Shown: positions 51,792 through 59,467 of the stretch, piece after piece | How positions within the stretch are numbered: position 1 is the first letter of the stretch | Layout: every line of letters begins with the position of its first letter | Assembly (NCBI RefSeq): GCF_020866925.1 | Contig: NZ_JAJGAK010000001.1 | Coordinates: forward strand, 744,001-808,000 | DNA length: 64,000 bases | Direction of reading: 5' to 3' | DNA from: Noviluteimonas lactosilytica | GTDB taxonomy: Bacteria > Pseudomonadota > Gammaproteobacteria > Xanthomonadales > Xanthomonadaceae | Translations under genes and position numbers: made by a program | Notes under the pieces: generated by a model | Told to the model about the DNA's origin: nothing | What the model saw: the letters and a program-made list of their open reading frames with translations, nothing else | Database searches by the model: none

Positions 51792-52136
51792 TTACGGCTT
51801 GACCAGGATCTCGTCGATGTCGTCGCACGTCCCGCCATAACCATAATGGTCGTAGCCGGTGACCTTGAAGCGTTGCGTCATCGCCGCCAACAGCGTGCGA
51901 TGCAGGGCCTGGCCGCGCGGCCAGTCGAGGTTGAAGCCGGTGTTGAGCGGGTACGTGTTGCCGTTGTCCAGCGTGAAGTACACCGCGTCACCGCCATCGG
52001 CGCCGAATGGCATGTCGACGTAGCCGATGTTGACCGCCGTGACCTTGCGATCCGTGAAGCATTCCATTCCCGCCAGTGCGAGGCCGGGTGTCGCCAGCGC
52101 GCAGGCCAATGCCGCGATTTGGATCAACGTTTTCAT
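51792..52136 (-). CDS. Small secreted protein, candidate B (receptor-binding) subunit
   Basis: A 114-aa protein with a signal peptide (1-22, PGLALAG) and a mature part of about 92 residues. It has only two cysteines in the mature part, Cys26 near the start and Cys104 near the end, giving a likely disulphide that closes a small domain. The pattern of VYFTLDNGNTYPL, NLDWPRGQALHRTLLAA and QRFKVTGYD resembles short beta-strand/helix OB-fold domains of AB5 binding subunits (SubB/PltB type). It is the first gene of the operon, directly upstream of two ADP-ribosyltransferase-like genes. The B-subunit role is inferred from context and layout only. Confidence 0.75.
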   Translation of the reverse strand: MKTLIQIAALACALATPGLALAGMECFTDRKVTAVNIGYVDMPFGADGGDAVYFTLDNGNTYPLNTGFNLDWPRGQALHRTLLAAMTQRFKVTGYDHYGYGGTCDDIDEILVKP

Positions 52137-52142
52137 TGCGAT

Positions 52143-52160
52143 GCTCCGAGTTGATGGAGC
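52143..52160 (-). promoter_or_regulatory. Hairpin overlapping the ribosome-binding site of the candidate B gene
   Basis: On the minus strand the leader reads GCTCC, eight bases, then GGAGC, 7 bases before the ATG. The GGAG of the Shine-Dalgarno lies in the 3' arm of this 5-bp GC-rich stem. It could lower translation at rest. A 12-bp palindrome GTTTCGCGAAAC sits at 52222-52233, next to the stop of the upstream gene. Confidence 0.4.
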
Positions 52161-52232
52161 AGCGCATTTTCCGGAGCGGTGCGCGAACGACGATCAGCGC
52201 GCGCCGCACGACGCGCACGACGTTTCGCGAAA

Positions 52233-53123
52233 CTATGGCACCGTTTTCAACCCCGCCACGATCGCCGGCTCGATCGCCTGCAGTTGCGGATCGTCGCTGC
52301 GATCCGCTTCGAGATAAAGCGCAGTGAGGAACGCGAGCAGATCGTGGCGCCGCGCGAGCCAGCCTTCGTCGACATACGCGAGCTTCGCCTCGCCGAGCTT
52401 CGGCGCGAACGACGTCATCCACGCTTCCCACTCCGCCGGCGTGTGCAGGCCGCGCTTGGCGATGAACAACACCGGGCGCGCGAGACGTCCCGGTTCGCCG
52501 AACACGTACGCGTGCGGCGCCGACGGCACCACTTGTGTCGCGACGGCGGCGAGAATTCGATCCAGTTGTCCGCGATCGAGCGCCGGATTCATCGCGAGCT
52601 GCATCAACCAATCGCTTCCGTGCGCGACGCCGTGCCGCCAACCTGCCTGGTCGTCGAAGCCGCGGTAATCATCGATCGACGCCATGTAGCGCGACGCCGC
52701 TTCGACCATCGCACCGCGTTCCTCCGGCGTCATCCACGGCTTCACGCGATCGGTGCGCGCGACTTCCGACAACACGAGCGCGGCGAACGGACGGCGGAAG
52801 CCGTCGGGATCGTCGGCCTGCAACGCCGCAAACAACTTGTCGCGCAACGAACGCATCGCGAGCTCGTCGAAGGCATCCGCGCGCATCCAGTGCGCGAGCG
52901 CTTCATAGGCGATGCCGTCGCGCATCGCCGGATCCGGATCGCCGAGGCAATCGATGAGGTGCTCCGCGAGCACCTGCCGCTCCGCGGCGTCGGGCACGGT
53001 CCACTTCAACACCTTCAGGCCTTCCAGCGATTCACGCGTCTGCCCGTCCGGCGGGCAAGCCGCAAACGCGGGCGCAAGGGCTGATGCGGCGCACAAGACG
53101 ACGACAGCGAGCAATCGATGCAT
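52233..53123 (-). CDS. DUF2785-family secreted protein
   Basis: A 296-aa protein with a signal peptide (1-19, APAFAAC). The segment RGFDDQAGWRHGVAHGSDWLMQLAMNPAL has the GWRH-AHGSD pattern typical of DUF2785. The rest is alpha-helical. Function unknown. It lies 96 bp upstream of the candidate toxin operon on the same strand. A GGGAAAC-type repeat begins 38 bp before its start. Confidence 0.8.
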   Translation of the reverse strand: MHRLLAVVVLCAASALAPAFAACPPDGQTRESLEGLKVLKWTVPDAAERQVLAEHLIDCLGDPDPAMRDGIAYEALAHWMRADAFDELAMRSLRDKLFAALQADDPDGFRRPFAALVLSEVARTDRVKPWMTPEERGAMVEAASRYMASIDDYRGFDDQAGWRHGVAHGSDWLMQLAMNPALDRGQLDRILAAVATQVVPSAPHAYVFGEPGRLARPVLFIAKRGLHTPAEWEAWMTSFAPKLGEAKLAYVDEGWLARRHDLLAFLTALYLEADRSDDPQLQAIEPAIVAGLKTVP

Positions 53124-53161
53124 GGAGGGGTCCCCGGGGTGGCGGTGGGAGGGTATCAAAT

Positions 53162-53343
53162 GGGGAAACGGGAAGCGGGAAACGGGAAACGGGAAACGGG
53201 ATATTCGTCGTGCGATGGGCGGCGCGACGCGCGGGCCAAAGATCGGCGTTCGGTTTTTCGGGAAGCGCGATCGCGGGATCTTCGGCTCGCATACTCCGCG
53301 TTGCCGCGAAGCCGATCTCCCGTTTCCCGTTTCCCGTTTCCCG
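53162..53343. repeat. GGGAAAC/GTTTCCC inverted repeat, copy 2, in the 293-bp gap
   Basis: This fills most of the gap between two divergent genes. It starts with several GGGAAAC units and ends with GTTTCCC units, with about 100 bp of less related central sequence that includes ATCTTCGGCTCGC. It therefore looks like two arms around an insert. The rest of the gap contains the promoter area of the DUF885 gene; nothing else is seen there. Confidence 0.8.
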
Positions 53344-53416
53344 TAATTGCTCCACCCCATGCAACCTCCCGCGCCTCCCCGTATCCTCGACCCTCCATCC
53401 CACCCGGCCCACCGTC

Positions 53417-55228
53417 ATGCGCCACAGCCTGCTCGCCGCCGCCCTGCTCACCGCCACCCTCGCCGCCTGCCAGGGCCAGGCGCCGACCACGCCCGCCGCC
53501 GAGGGCGCCGCCGCGACCACCGCGTCGACGCAACAGGCCGACGCGACATTCGATGCGATCACCAAGCGCTGGCTCGACGAATGGATGCGCCTGAACCCGG
53601 TCAGCGCGACGCAGATGGGCGACCATCGCTTCGATGCGCAGCTCGACGACCTCTCGGCCGCGGGCCGTCAGGCGCAGCTCGACTTCAACAAGAAGCTGCT
53701 GGCCGACATCGATGCGATCGACGCGAAGACACTCTCGCGCGAGAAGCAGGTCGACCTGCTGATCCTGCGCAACCAGGTGCGCGGCGACATCTGGAACGTC
53801 GAAACCTACCAGTCGTGGGCGTGGGACCCGCAGGTCTACAACAGCCTCGCCGGCGGTGCGCTGTACAACCTGATGGCGCGCGAGTTCGCGCCGATGCCCG
53901 GCCGCCTGAAGTCGGCGACCGCGCGCATGCAGAAGATCCCCGCGCTGCTGACGCAGATGCGCGAGAACCTCGACCCCGCGCGCGTGCCGCGCATCCACGC
54001 CGAAACCGTGGCGAAGCAGAACGCCGGCGTCGTCGGCGTCGTCGACCAGTTCATCGTGCCGGTCGCCGACCAATTGCAGGGCGAGGATCGCAAGCAACTC
54101 GACGCCGCGATCGAAGGCCTGCGCAAGGCCGTCGCCGAACATCAGAAGTGGCTCGACGAAACGCTGGTGCCGAACGCGAAGGGCGACTTCCGCATCGGCC
54201 AGAAGCTGTACGACGAGAAGCTGCAGTTCGCACTGATGTCGTCGCTCTCGCGCGCGGAGATCAAGCAGCGCGCCGAGTCCGAACTCGCGCGCGTGCGCAA
54301 GGACATGTACGCGATCGCGCAGCAGGTGTTGAAGGACAAGCCGAACGCACCGGCGATGCCGGAGCAGCCGAGCGACGAAGAACAGCAGAAGGCGATCGAA
54401 GCCGCGCTCGAACTCGCCTACGCCGAACGCCCGAAGCGCGAGGACGTCGTCGACTTCGCGAAGCAGACGCTCGCCGAAGCCACCAAGTTCACGCGCGAGA
54501 AGCAACTCGTCACCGTGCCCGACACGCCGGTGAAGATCATCCTGATGCCGGAGTTCCAGCGCGGCGTGTCGGTCGCGTACGCCGATTCGCCCGGCCCGCT
54601 CGACAAGGGCCTGGATACCTACTACGCGATCTCGCCGATCCCCGACGACTGGACCGACGCGCAGGTGGAATCCTTCCTGCGCGAATACAACAACCGCATG
54701 ATCCACCTGCTGTCGATCCACGAAGGCGTGCCGGGCCATTACCTGGAAGGCGCGCATTCGGCGGAGAACAAGAACGTGCTGCGCGGCGTGCTGCGCTCGG
54801 GCCTGTTCGCCGAAGGCTGGGGCGTCTACACGGAAAAGCTGATGGCCGACGCGGGATACTTGAACAACGATCCGCTCTTCCGCCTCGTGCAACTGAAGTT
54901 CTACCTGCGCACGATCGGCAACGCGATCCTCGACCAGGGCGTGCACGTCGACAACTGGTCGCGCGAACAGGCGATGGACCTGATGACGCGCCAGACCTTC
55001 CAGCAGGAACGCGAAGCCGCGGGCAAGTGGGTGCGCGCGCAGCTGACGTCGGCGCAGTTGCCGACCTACTTCGTCGGCGTGCAGGAACACCTGGACCTGC
55101 GCCGCGCGTGGGAAGCAAAGCAGGGCGCGAACTTCGACGCGAAGGAATTCCACGACAAGGTGCTGAGCTTCGGCGCACCGCCGGTGCGCTTCGTGCGGCA
55201 GTTGATGCTGGAGGAATCGATTCAGTAA
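53417..55228 (+). CDS. DUF885-family lipoprotein
   Basis: A 603-aa protein. The N-terminus ends TLAACQG (lipobox), so it is probably anchored to a membrane. The conserved HEGVPGH motif (residues 435-441) and GLFAEGWGVYTEKL mark DUF885, distantly related to zinc metallopeptidases. The function is unknown, with a possible peptidase role. The ATG at 53417 begins the signal peptide. Repeat elements lie immediately before and after the gene. Confidence 0.9.
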   Translation: MRHSLLAAALLTATLAACQGQAPTTPAAEGAAATTASTQQADATFDAITKRWLDEWMRLNPVSATQMGDHRFDAQLDDLSAAGRQAQLDFNKKLLADIDAIDAKTLSREKQVDLLILRNQVRGDIWNVETYQSWAWDPQVYNSLAGGALYNLMAREFAPMPGRLKSATARMQKIPALLTQMRENLDPARVPRIHAETVAKQNAGVVGVVDQFIVPVADQLQGEDRKQLDAAIEGLRKAVAEHQKWLDETLVPNAKGDFRIGQKLYDEKLQFALMSSLSRAEIKQRAESELARVRKDMYAIAQQVLKDKPNAPAMPEQPSDEEQQKAIEAALELAYAERPKREDVVDFAKQTLAEATKFTREKQLVTVPDTPVKIILMPEFQRGVSVAYADSPGPLDKGLDTYYAISPIPDDWTDAQVESFLREYNNRMIHLLSIHEGVPGHYLEGAHSAENKNVLRGVLRSGLFAEGWGVYTEKLMADAGYLNNDPLFRLVQLKFYLRTIGNAILDQGVHVDNWSREQAMDLMTRQTFQQEREAAGKWVRAQLTSAQLPTYFVGVQEHLDLRRAWEAKQGANFDAKEFHDKVLSFGAPPVRFVRQLMLEESIQ

Positions 55229-55236
55229 CGGACAAT

Positions 55237-55356
55237 GCGGGGAAACGGGAAACAAGGAGCGGGAAACGGGAGCGAAACCTTCGCTTCGGCCGATGGTGTA
55301 TCGGCCGAAGTGAAGGTCATATTCCCGTTTCCCGCCTTTTGTTTCCCGTTTCCCGC
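55237..55356. repeat. GGGAAAC/GTTTCCC nested inverted repeat, copy 3
   Basis: Outer GGGGAAACGGGAAAC and GTTTCCCGTTTCCCGC arms surround an inner hairpin CTTCGGCCGAT (55284-55294) / ATCGGCCGAAG (55300-55310). The layout matches copy 1 at 9669. It begins 9 bp after the DUF885 stop and ends 3 bp before the next gene's stop. Confidence 0.85.
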
Positions 55357-55358
55357 TG

Positions 55359-56987
55359 TTATTTCTTCTCCAGTCGCAAATCCTGGAAGTCGAAACTGAA
55401 ATCCGTCAGCGGCGACACCGGCTCCATCCGCACTTCCTCGATCTTGCCATCGGCATCGAGGTTGAAGTTCACGAACGCGTCCGCGTTGAGCCAGCGCTGG
55501 TGCCAGCGCACGATGAAGGTGTCGTGCTGCCATGGCTCCATCGTGCCGACCAGGTCGGCCGTCTTGCTGAAGCGCATGACGAGCTTGCCGTTCTCGTTCG
55601 AGATCACGACATCGCCGTACCACGGATCGCGGAACGTGCCGGCGTACGAGGCGAGCGGCAGCGACGGCGGCGCGTTCTTCGCGCGCGCGGCGAGGTGCTT
55701 CTGCCAATCTTCGTCAGCGCCGGCTTCGGACTTCGCAACGGCCTTCGCGTACGCGCCGAGCCAGTCGTGCTTCGGCGCTTCGAGCATCGCGTCGAGCGCC
55801 TGCATCGTCACCGCGTTGAACGCCGCGCCGACTTCCTGGCTGGTGAGCACGATCACGCCGAGCTTCCTGTCGGGCACGAGCGTGAGGCGCGACACCATGC
55901 CGGGCCAGCCGCCGGTGTGCCACACGAGCTTGTTGCCGCGGTAATCGGAGAGTTGCCAGCCTTCGCCGTAGCCGAGGAAATTCGGCTTGCCCGGGCGCAG
56001 TTCCGCAACGGAAGGCTCGTTCACCGGGATCGGCGTGACGATCGACCACATGCCCTGTTGGCGCTTCGCACTGACCAGGCGTTGCTCTTTGCCATCCTTG
56101 TCGGTGTACGTGCCGCCGGCGAGGTGCATGTTCATCCACTTCGTCAGGTCGTGGACGCTCGAATAGATGCCGCCCGCGCCCGACACGTTGTGCCACGTCA
56201 TGCGCGGCGCCGGTTGCAGGTCCTTGAAGTCGGCCTTCGCGTAGCCGGTCGCGACGTTGTCGGATGCTTCGAGGCGATCGCTGTTGAAACGCGTATCGCC
56301 CATGCCCAGCGGCGCAAATATGCGCTTGCGCAGGAAGTCTTCGTACGACATCCCGCTCGCCTCTTCGATCACGAGCTCGGCGACGCCGAACAGAATGTTG
56401 TCGTAGGCGTACTGGCCGCGGAACGAACCCCCGAGCGGCACGTCCTTCAGGCGACGCGCGACTTCCTCGGTGGTGTACGTGGTGGTCGGCCAGTACAGCA
56501 GGTCGCCCGCGCCGAGCGTCAGGCCGCTGCGATGCGAGAGCAGATCCTTGATGCGCATTTCGCGCGTCACGTACGGATCGCTCATGCGGAACCACGGCAG
56601 GTGGTCGATCACGCGATCGTCGAGCGAAAGCTTGCCTTCGTCGGCGAGCATCGACAGCGCGGTCGCGGTGAAGGCCTTGGTGTTGGACGCGATCGCGAAC
56701 AGCGTGTTCTCGTCGATCTGCGCCGGCTTGCCGACTTCGCGCGGGCCGAAGCCCTTCTGGTACACGATGCGGCCGTCCTCGACGATCGCCACCGCGATGC
56801 CGGGCACGTCGAACTGCTTGCGCACCGCTTCGACATGCGCATCGAAACCGGACAGGCGCGGGTCTTCGGCCTGCGTGGTCGCGGCCGGTTGCGCGGCGAC
56901 GGCTTGCGCATGCGCGGCGAATGACAACGGCGCAAGTGCGAGGCACAGCGCGAGACCGAGGGCGGAACGGGTCGGCAATCGATGCAT
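55359..56987 (-). CDS. Class C beta-lactamase/S12-like serine hydrolase
   Basis: A 542-aa protein with a signal peptide (about 1-28, AAHAQ). Catalytic motifs are Ser101-x-x-Lys104 (IASNTKAF), Tyr195-x-Asn197 (YAYDN) and HTG in WHTGGWPG. The C-terminal 120 residues (DWQKHLAARAKNAPPS onward) form a small beta-domain typical of DUF3471-fused members. These enzymes may be D-aminopeptidases, esterases or weak lactamases, so resistance should not be assumed. The ATG at 56987 begins the signal peptide. It is divergent from the DUF72 gene. Confidence 0.88.
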   Translation of the reverse strand: MHRLPTRSALGLALCLALAPLSFAAHAQAVAAQPAATTQAEDPRLSGFDAHVEAVRKQFDVPGIAVAIVEDGRIVYQKGFGPREVGKPAQIDENTLFAIASNTKAFTATALSMLADEGKLSLDDRVIDHLPWFRMSDPYVTREMRIKDLLSHRSGLTLGAGDLLYWPTTTYTTEEVARRLKDVPLGGSFRGQYAYDNILFGVAELVIEEASGMSYEDFLRKRIFAPLGMGDTRFNSDRLEASDNVATGYAKADFKDLQPAPRMTWHNVSGAGGIYSSVHDLTKWMNMHLAGGTYTDKDGKEQRLVSAKRQQGMWSIVTPIPVNEPSVAELRPGKPNFLGYGEGWQLSDYRGNKLVWHTGGWPGMVSRLTLVPDRKLGVIVLTSQEVGAAFNAVTMQALDAMLEAPKHDWLGAYAKAVAKSEAGADEDWQKHLAARAKNAPPSLPLASYAGTFRDPWYGDVVISNENGKLVMRFSKTADLVGTMEPWQHDTFIVRWHQRWLNADAFVNFNLDADGKIEEVRMEPVSPLTDFSFDFQDLRLEKK

Positions 56988-57080
56988 GGCGGATCGGGTC
57001 CGTGGACGAAAGGCAGCAGTATCCAAGGCCGTGTACGCCGCGTCGATGCCCCGGTGGTCATGCCGCGCTACCCTCGCGCG

Positions 57081-58001
57081 ATGGCCACCAAGCGCGCGAC
57101 GAAGACCGCCGCCACGTCCGCCCCAAAGCGCGCGGCCTCGAAGGACGCGGTATCGAAGCGCGCAGCCTCGAAGGACGCGGACCTCGGCCTCGTCGCGCCG
57201 GGCCCCGTCGACGGCATCCGCGTCGGCGTGGGCGGGTGGACCTACGCGCCGTGGCGCGAAACCTTCTACCCCGACGGCCTGGTGCAGCGACGCGAACTCG
57301 AATACGCGAGTCGCCGCCTGAGCGCGATCGAGATCAACGGGACCTACTACAGCGCGCAGAAGCCCGACACGTACGCGCGATGGCGCGACGAAACCCCTGA
57401 CGGCTTCGTGTTCACCGCGAAGGCGCCGATGCGCATCGTGCAGGCGAAGGTGCTGGCGAACACGCTCGGCCAGGTCGAGGCGTTCGTCGGCGGCCTGTCG
57501 ACGCTCGGCGACAAGCTCGGCGCGATCCTGTGGCAATTCGAACGCAAGCTCGATGGCGACGACTTCGCGACGTTCGTCGAGGGCCTGCCCGCCACCGCGA
57601 ACGGTGTGCGCCTGCGGCACGCGCTGGAAGTGCGCGACGCGAACAAGGTCGACGCGACGCTGATCGACCTCGCCCGCAGGAAGAACGCAGCGCTCGTCTA
57701 CACCGATTCCCCCGAGTGGCCCTCGCTCGCCGACGTCACCGCGGATTTCGTCTACGCACGCCTGATGCAGGCGAAGTCGAAGGAAACGACGGGTTATCCG
57801 CGTGCGGCGCTCAAGCAATGGGCCGCGCGCGCGCGCACCTGGTCGCGCGGCGAGGAACCCGACGATCTGCCGAAGCTTTGCGGCCCCACTGCGGTCGCGC
57901 AGCATCGCGACGTGTTCGTGTTCTTCATCAACGCGGACAAGGAACGTAATCCCGCGGCGGCGATGACGATGATCGAACTGCTGAAAGGAGCGTCGAAATG
58001 A
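57081..58001 (+). CDS. DUF72-family protein
   Basis: A 306-aa TIM-barrel-like protein. The N-terminal extension is rich in Lys/Ala and repeats KRAASKDA twice. The core begins RVGVGGWTYAPWRETFYPDGL and contains INGTYYSAQKPDTYARW and FVFTAKAPMRIVQ, typical of DUF72. Function unknown. Its TGA overlaps the start of the next gene (ATGA). Confidence 0.9.
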   Translation: MATKRATKTAATSAPKRAASKDAVSKRAASKDADLGLVAPGPVDGIRVGVGGWTYAPWRETFYPDGLVQRRELEYASRRLSAIEINGTYYSAQKPDTYARWRDETPDGFVFTAKAPMRIVQAKVLANTLGQVEAFVGGLSTLGDKLGAILWQFERKLDGDDFATFVEGLPATANGVRLRHALEVRDANKVDATLIDLARRKNAALVYTDSPEWPSLADVTADFVYARLMQAKSKETTGYPRAALKQWAARARTWSRGEEPDDLPKLCGPTAVAQHRDVFVFFINADKERNPAAAMTMIELLKGASK

Positions 58002-58375
58002 AAGCGTCCAGGCAAGTCGACACAGCCCACCGCTTCCTCGAACACGCCGCGGCCGGGCGCGCGGCGAGCGATGCGTCGAAGCTGGTGACGAAGGATTTCC
58101 GCCATCACAACGCGTACTTCAAGGGCGACGGTGCATCGTTGTTCGAGGCGATGGACGCGAACGCGCGCCAGTTCCCGACCAAGCAACTCGATGTGTTCCT
58201 CACGCTCGAGGACGGCAACACCGTGGCGACTTACTCGAAGGTCGTGCACAAGCCGGGAAGCCCGCCCGCGGCCGTCGTGCACATTTTCCGATTCGAGGAC
58301 GATCGCATCGCCGAGTTGTGGGATGTCGGGCAGGAGATCCCGGCGGACTCGCCGAACGAGAACGGCGCGTTCTGA
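57998..58375 (+). CDS. SnoaL-like (NTF2-fold) protein
   Basis: A 125-aa protein of the NTF2/SnoaL-like superfamily. HNAYFKGDGASLFEAMDANA and VVHIFRFEDDRIAELWDVGQ are recognisable. Members act as small-molecule-binding or ketosteroid-isomerase-like enzymes; substrate unknown. It overlaps the DUF72 stop. Confidence 0.85.
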   Translation: MKASRQVDTAHRFLEHAAAGRAASDASKLVTKDFRHHNAYFKGDGASLFEAMDANARQFPTKQLDVFLTLEDGNTVATYSKVVHKPGSPPAAVVHIFRFEDDRIAELWDVGQEIPADSPNENGAF

Positions 58376-58387
58376 GAAGCAAAAGCG

Positions 58388-58453
58388 GAGCAAAAAAGGG
58401 GGTCAGAGCACCATTTCCGCGCGGAAATGGTGCTCTGACCCCCTTTTTTGCTC
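58388..58453. repeat. 66-bp perfect palindrome (GGGGGTCAGAGC element)
   Basis: Two 33-bp arms are exact inverted complements with no loop. Each holds a run of A or T followed by GGGGTCAGAGCACC and a central TTTCCGCGCGGAAA. It sits between two convergent genes (stops at 58375 and 58467). With its A-run on one side and T-run on the other it could act as a bidirectional terminator; the form also fits REP-like elements that move with RAYT-type transposases. No such gene is nearby. Confidence 0.9.
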
Positions 58454-58466
58454 TGACCTTTTTTGC

Positions 58467-59357
58467 TTACTTCGCGCGCTGGCTGAAGGCCACGCTGCCG
58501 AGGATCAACGCACCCGCGGCCAGCATCGTGCCGGTCACCGCTTCGCCGAGCAGCATCCACGCCCACAGCACCGCGAACAGCGGGACGAGGTAAGTGGTCG
58601 TCGCCGCGCGCGCCGGCCCGACGCGGGCGATCAGGCGGTAATAGAAGACGAACGCGAAGCCGGTGCACATCACGCCGAGCGCCGCCGCGGCGCCCCACGC
58701 CTTCGTCGAGATCGCGTGGTCCGGCCACTGTGCGATCGCGAAGGGCATCAGCAACAACGCCGATATGCTCAGCGTCGCCGCGGCGACCGCCGCAGGCGGC
58801 AACCCCGTCACATGGCGACGCACGAGGTTGATGCCGATGCCATAGAGGATCGCCGCACCGGTACCGGCCGCGACGGCCCACCCGATGCTCGCGCCCTCGG
58901 TCTTGCCGCTCGCGAGCACAACCGCGCCCGCGAAGCCGACGAGCAACGCGATCACGCGGCGGAAGCTGATCTTCTCGCTGAAGAACAACACGCCGACCAG
59001 CGCGGTGAACAACACCGTCATCGAGTTGCAGATCGCACCGACGCCCGCCGGCGAACGCTGGGCGGCCCAGGCGAACAACACGAACGGCACCGCCGAGTTG
59101 ATCGCGCCGATCAGGGCGAGCTTCGGCCAGATGCGCAACGGGAACTGCGCGCGCGCCTTCCACAGGAACGGCAGCAGCACGGCCGCGCCGAGCAGCAGGC
59201 GCACGTCGACCAGCGCCGCGGCCCCGAACTCCGGGGCGGCCACGCGCATGAACAAGAAGGAGGCGCCCCAGACGGCGCCGAGCAGTCCGATCTCCGCGGG
59301 GGTGATCCAGGACGCAGCGCGCGCTTCGAAGGAGGGGGAGGATGCGAGCGTATTCAT
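58467..59357 (-). CDS. EamA-family membrane transporter, copy 1
   Basis: A 296-aa protein with ten predicted helices. The drug/metabolite transporter pattern is clear: ITPAEIGLLGAVWGASFLFMRVA at the start and YLVPLFAVLWAWMLLGE in the second half. Substrate unknown. The ATG at 59357 is preferred to one 18 codons earlier. It is divergent from a LysR-type regulator, a frequent arrangement, which suggests control by that regulator. Confidence 0.88.
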   Translation of the reverse strand: MNTLASSPSFEARAASWITPAEIGLLGAVWGASFLFMRVAAPEFGAAALVDVRLLLGAAVLLPFLWKARAQFPLRIWPKLALIGAINSAVPFVLFAWAAQRSPAGVGAICNSMTVLFTALVGVLFFSEKISFRRVIALLVGFAGAVVLASGKTEGASIGWAVAAGTGAAILYGIGINLVRRHVTGLPPAAVAAATLSISALLLMPFAIAQWPDHAISTKAWGAAAALGVMCTGFAFVFYYRLIARVGPARAATTTYLVPLFAVLWAWMLLGEAVTGTMLAAGALILGSVAFSQRAK

Positions 59358-59445
59358 CCGGGGAGCCTCAAAAGCCATTGCTGGCAGACCGTGCATTGTC
59401 CGGGTATGCAAAGCCCGGACAAGCGCATACTTTCGACGCCAGACA

Positions 59446-59458
59446 CAAATCAGATTTG
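59446..59458. promoter_or_regulatory. CAAATC-A-GATTTG inverted repeat before the LysR gene
   Basis: A perfect 6-bp inverted repeat with a single-base centre, 9 bp upstream of the LysR-type gene start and in the shared intergenic region with an EamA transporter. LTTR operators often have T-N11-A-type palindromes. The site is a candidate only. Confidence 0.45.
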
Positions 59459-59467
59459 AGGCTCGCC

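Noticed and set aside
50932-51828. Start of A copy 1 at 51828
   Set aside because: It would overlap the end of the small secreted gene and has no ribosome-binding site or signal peptide at that point; the ATG at 51774 has both.
55359-56987. Calling this gene an antibiotic-resistance beta-lactamase
   Set aside because: S-x-x-K, Y-x-N and HTG motifs are shared by many esterases and peptidases of this fold, and the fused C-terminal domain is not seen in typical AmpC.
57126-57175. A tandem repeat inside the DUF72 gene
   Set aside because: Only two short copies of KRAASKDA in a Lys/Ala-rich tail; this is weak low-complexity sequence, not a repeat element.
55359-57905. An 848-aa version of the S12 hydrolase reaching into DUF72
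   Set aside because: The signal peptide begins at 56987 and the added residues are the antisense of DUF72.
58388-58453. A CRISPR repeat or an insertion-sequence end
   Set aside because: It is a single palindrome with no spacer series and no transposase or flanking duplication.
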